This document shows, piece after piece, positions 8,069 through 8,849 of a stretch of 8,849 nt of DNA. A model generated the notes under the pieces. The model was not told the origin of the DNA and searched no databases. It was given only the letters and a program-made list of their open reading frames with translations. Position numbers and translations under genes: made by a program. Numbering within the stretch: the first letter of the stretch is position 1; each line of letters begins with the position of its first letter. The stretch is taken from the NCBI GenBank assembly GCA_041674745.1, contig JBAYVD010000021.1, positions 1 through 8,849 of the forward strand, written 5' to 3'. The stretch is from UBA2040 sp041674745 (lineage in GTDB: Bacteria; Bacteroidota; Bacteroidia; Flavobacteriales_D; Crocinitomicaceae).

Positions 8069-8085
8069 ATGCGCCCACTACGCAT
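8069..8085. repeat. Small hairpin in the spacer between the His-rich gene and czcA
   Basis: ATGCG (8069-8073) and CGCAT (8081-8085) are perfect 5-bp arms around a 7-base loop, 8 bases past the His-rich gene stop in the direction of transcription. No U-tract follows on the minus strand. It is at most a weak attenuator or RNA-processing hairpin. The 90-base spacer holds no open frame. Confidence 0.3.
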
Positions 8086-8093
8086 TTAAAAGA

Positions 8094-8543
8094 TCAAGAA
8101 AATTTTGGGGGACCTCGTCTGCTCTGAATTTCAGATCGCTCCATCCAATGAGCTGTGCAAGGTTTAGAAATTACTTTTGAGGATTTTTGATAGGGGACGT
8201 GAATCTTCTCATTAAGGCTAATCAATGAGATGTAATCTGCCGAGATAAATTTATCGATTGAAAGGTCAACGCCCTGATGAACAAATTCGACATTATCATG
8301 CGCAGAATGGTCGGCATGACTTACAATACACACCAAGTAATCCAAAAAACCATCATCCAAGTGATCGTTATGGGATATGTCATCCAAATCTCGATCTTCT
8401 GGAGCCACGTGGTGGTGAAATTCCGAGTTTTTCACAATGAAGAAACCGTCTTCCGCGTGATAATGAGGAATAAGTTCGTGTGCAAATCCAATGGAATAAG
8501 CAAAGATTAAAAGAAACGATATGAGCGAAGTACGCATTTTCAT
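8094..8543 (-). CDS. Small His-rich exported protein of the metal-efflux operon
   Basis: 149 aa from ATG 8543 to TGA 8094-8096. Residues 1-21 form a signal peptide (MKMRTSLISF, hydrophobic core, ending GFA), so the mature protein would start HELIPHYH in the periplasm. It has 14 histidines, including an HHH run at 43-45 and spaced singles at 58, 61, 76, 79, 82 and 89 among many Asp residues, plus Cys72 and Cys129, which fits divalent metal binding. From memory, small proteins opening with a HELIPH-like motif often sit beside czc-type genes in Bacteroidota, but I know no assigned function. A TTG at 8561 would lengthen the frame but spoils the signal peptide. ATG 8537 (MRTSL...) is a near-equal alternative start. 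It is first in the leftward cluster, 90 bases ahead of czcA, with an inverted repeat just upstream. A periplasmic metal buffer, metal sensor or pump helper are the plausible roles, all inferred. Confidence 0.8.
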   Translation of the reverse strand: MKMRTSLISFLLIFAYSIGFAHELIPHYHAEDGFFIVKNSEFHHHVAPEDRDLDDISHNDHLDDGFLDYLVCIVSHADHSAHDNVEFVHQGVDLSIDKFISADYISLISLNEKIHVPYQKSSKVISKPCTAHWMERSEIQSRRGPPKFS

Positions 8544-8551
8544 TCTCTGCG

Positions 8552-8576
8552 AATGTAACAAAAAAATCGTTACATT
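8552..8576. promoter_or_regulatory. Candidate operator: 25-bp inverted repeat ahead of the metal operon
   Basis: Perfect 8-bp arms AATGTAAC (8552-8559) and GTTACATT (8569-8576) surround a 9-base A-rich spacer. The near arm lies 8 bases from the ATG at 8543. A metal-responsive repressor bound here would block transcription or initiation of the whole cluster. It could instead be an RNA hairpin in the leader. The arms do not match a regulator site I can name with confidence, and I found no convincing Bacteroidota promoter (TTTG...TAnnTTTG) directly upstream. Confidence 0.45.
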
Positions 8577-8599
8577 TCGGTTATAGACTCAAAATAGGC

Positions 8600-8672
8600 A
8601 GCTGGTATAGATGAGCATCGATTCAACTCAATTCGAAGTTGTTGATTGATAGAAATGTTGGTAACACCAGCT
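8600..8672. repeat. Nested imperfect inverted repeat (possible structured RNA or element end)
   Basis: The outer arms AGCTGGT (8600-8606) and ACCAGCT (8666-8672) are exact complements. Inside them 8617-8628 pairs with 8637-8650: five base pairs next to the loop, a two-base bulge, then seven more including two wobble pairs. The right outer arm overlaps the foot of the terminator hairpin, so the two folds would compete. It lies between a probable transposase tail and the metal operon. It could be an element end, a structured RNA, or leader RNA of the operon. Pairing was done by eye. Confidence 0.35.
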
Positions 8673-8717
8673 AAAAAAACAGAGCCGCCCCTTCGGGGAC
8701 GGCTCCGTTTCTTAGCT
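8669..8717 (-). terminator. Strong intrinsic terminator, best oriented leftward
   Basis: A long hairpin with a GC-rich core: GAGCC-G (8682-8687) pairs with C-GGCTC (8700-8705), and CCC (8689-8691) with GGG (8696-8698) across a TTCG tetraloop on the plus strand. One C/A mismatch separates these stems. A-rich and T-rich flanks extend the pairing out to AGCT at both feet. Read on the minus strand the hairpin is followed by a run of seven T (complement of 8673-8679), which is textbook. Read on the plus strand the run is only TTTCTT, so rightward termination would be weaker. It should end transcripts from the transposase fragment and shield the metal operon from read-through. Confidence 0.85.
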
Positions 8718-8754
8718 GCATTCCATGATAACTTCCAAATTTTTTCTTGTTTTT

Positions 8755-8849
8755 TTAAGCTGCAAATTTGTTTAATTCCACATAGGGTGTCCCTCTTTTG
8801 ACAGTCGAAAATATTCTTGACACTATTTTGTTTCGAATTATATTAATCA
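8755..8849 (-). CDS. C-terminal end of a probable transposase, IS110/IS1111-like (5' end beyond window)
   Basis: An open frame enters from the right edge and runs 30 codons to TAA (8755-8757), ending VKRGTPYVELNKFAA. The segment IIRNKIVSRIFSTVKRGTPYV resembles, from memory, the tail of IS110-family transposases of Bacteroidota, in which a RNKL-like helix is followed by a K+G-x-PY turn. The catalytic residues would lie beyond the window, so neither activity nor family can be settled. It reads in the same direction as the metal operon and is separated from it by a strong terminator. A chance open frame of this size is possible, but its composition looks coding. The coding call is moderate and the family call tentative. 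Confidence 0.5.
   Translation of the reverse strand, partial: INIIRNKIVSRIFSTVKRGTPYVELNKFAA

Noticed and set aside
8577..8754. Integron attC site
   Set aside because: The hairpins lack a convincing RYYYAAC/GTTRRRY pair at the feet, and the GC-rich hairpin with a seven-T run is better explained as a terminator.
8817..8844. TTGACA-N16-TATATT on the plus strand, resembling a sigma-70 promoter
   Set aside because: It lies inside the coding part of the transposase fragment on the other strand. Bacteroidota promoters follow a different consensus, and AT-rich sequence yields such matches by chance.
1..8849. CRISPR arrays, tRNA and rRNA genes
   Set aside because: No regularly spaced direct repeats, tRNA cloverleaf or rRNA signature was seen on either strand.

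Overview
The window reads as an accessory heavy-metal resistance island from a low-GC member of the Bacteroidota, probably a flavobacterium-like organism. The pointers are the AT-rich composition, start codons without clear Shine-Dalgarno sequences, a CzcA pump fused to its TolC-like outer-membrane partner, a small His-rich exported protein beside it, and an integrase tail of the type common in that phylum. No 16S or other marker is present, so the taxonomy is inference.

Layout, left to right. Positions 2-187 (+) are the last 61 codons of a tyrosine recombinase. Positions 188-299 are noncoding and hold a perfect 20-bp palindrome. Five genes then run leftward on the minus strand. In transcription order they are: a His-rich exported protein (8543-8094); a 1460-aa CzcA-type RND pump with a C-terminal outer-membrane factor (8003-3621); a lipoprotein periplasmic adaptor, CzcB-like (3613-2417); a small acyl carrier protein (2412-2173); and a P1B-type Zn/Cd/Pb ATPase without an N-terminal metal-binding domain (2180-300). 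The last four are packed tightly, with gaps of 7 and 4 bases and an 8-base overlap, so they very probably share one transcript. A 25-bp inverted repeat, AATGTAAC-N9-GTTACATT, lies just ahead of the first gene and is the best candidate for a control site. To its right come an imperfect nested inverted repeat, a strong intrinsic terminator, and at the right edge the last 30 codons of a probable transposase (minus strand), perhaps of the IS110/IS1111 type.

How the parts fit. The ATPase would move Zn2+, Cd2+ or Pb2+ from cytoplasm to periplasm. The CzcA/CzcB/outer-membrane-factor assembly would carry periplasmic (and possibly cytoplasmic) metal out of the cell. The His-rich protein may bind metal in the periplasm. 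The unexpected member is the acyl carrier protein. It has an intact DSL phosphopantetheine site, sits between the adaptor and the ATPase, and overlaps the ATPase start, so it looks like a co-expressed part of the resistance unit. No lipid-biosynthesis gene and no regulator gene is visible. An integrase tail on one side and a transposase tail on the other suggest that the cluster is mobile or lies in a recombination hot spot.
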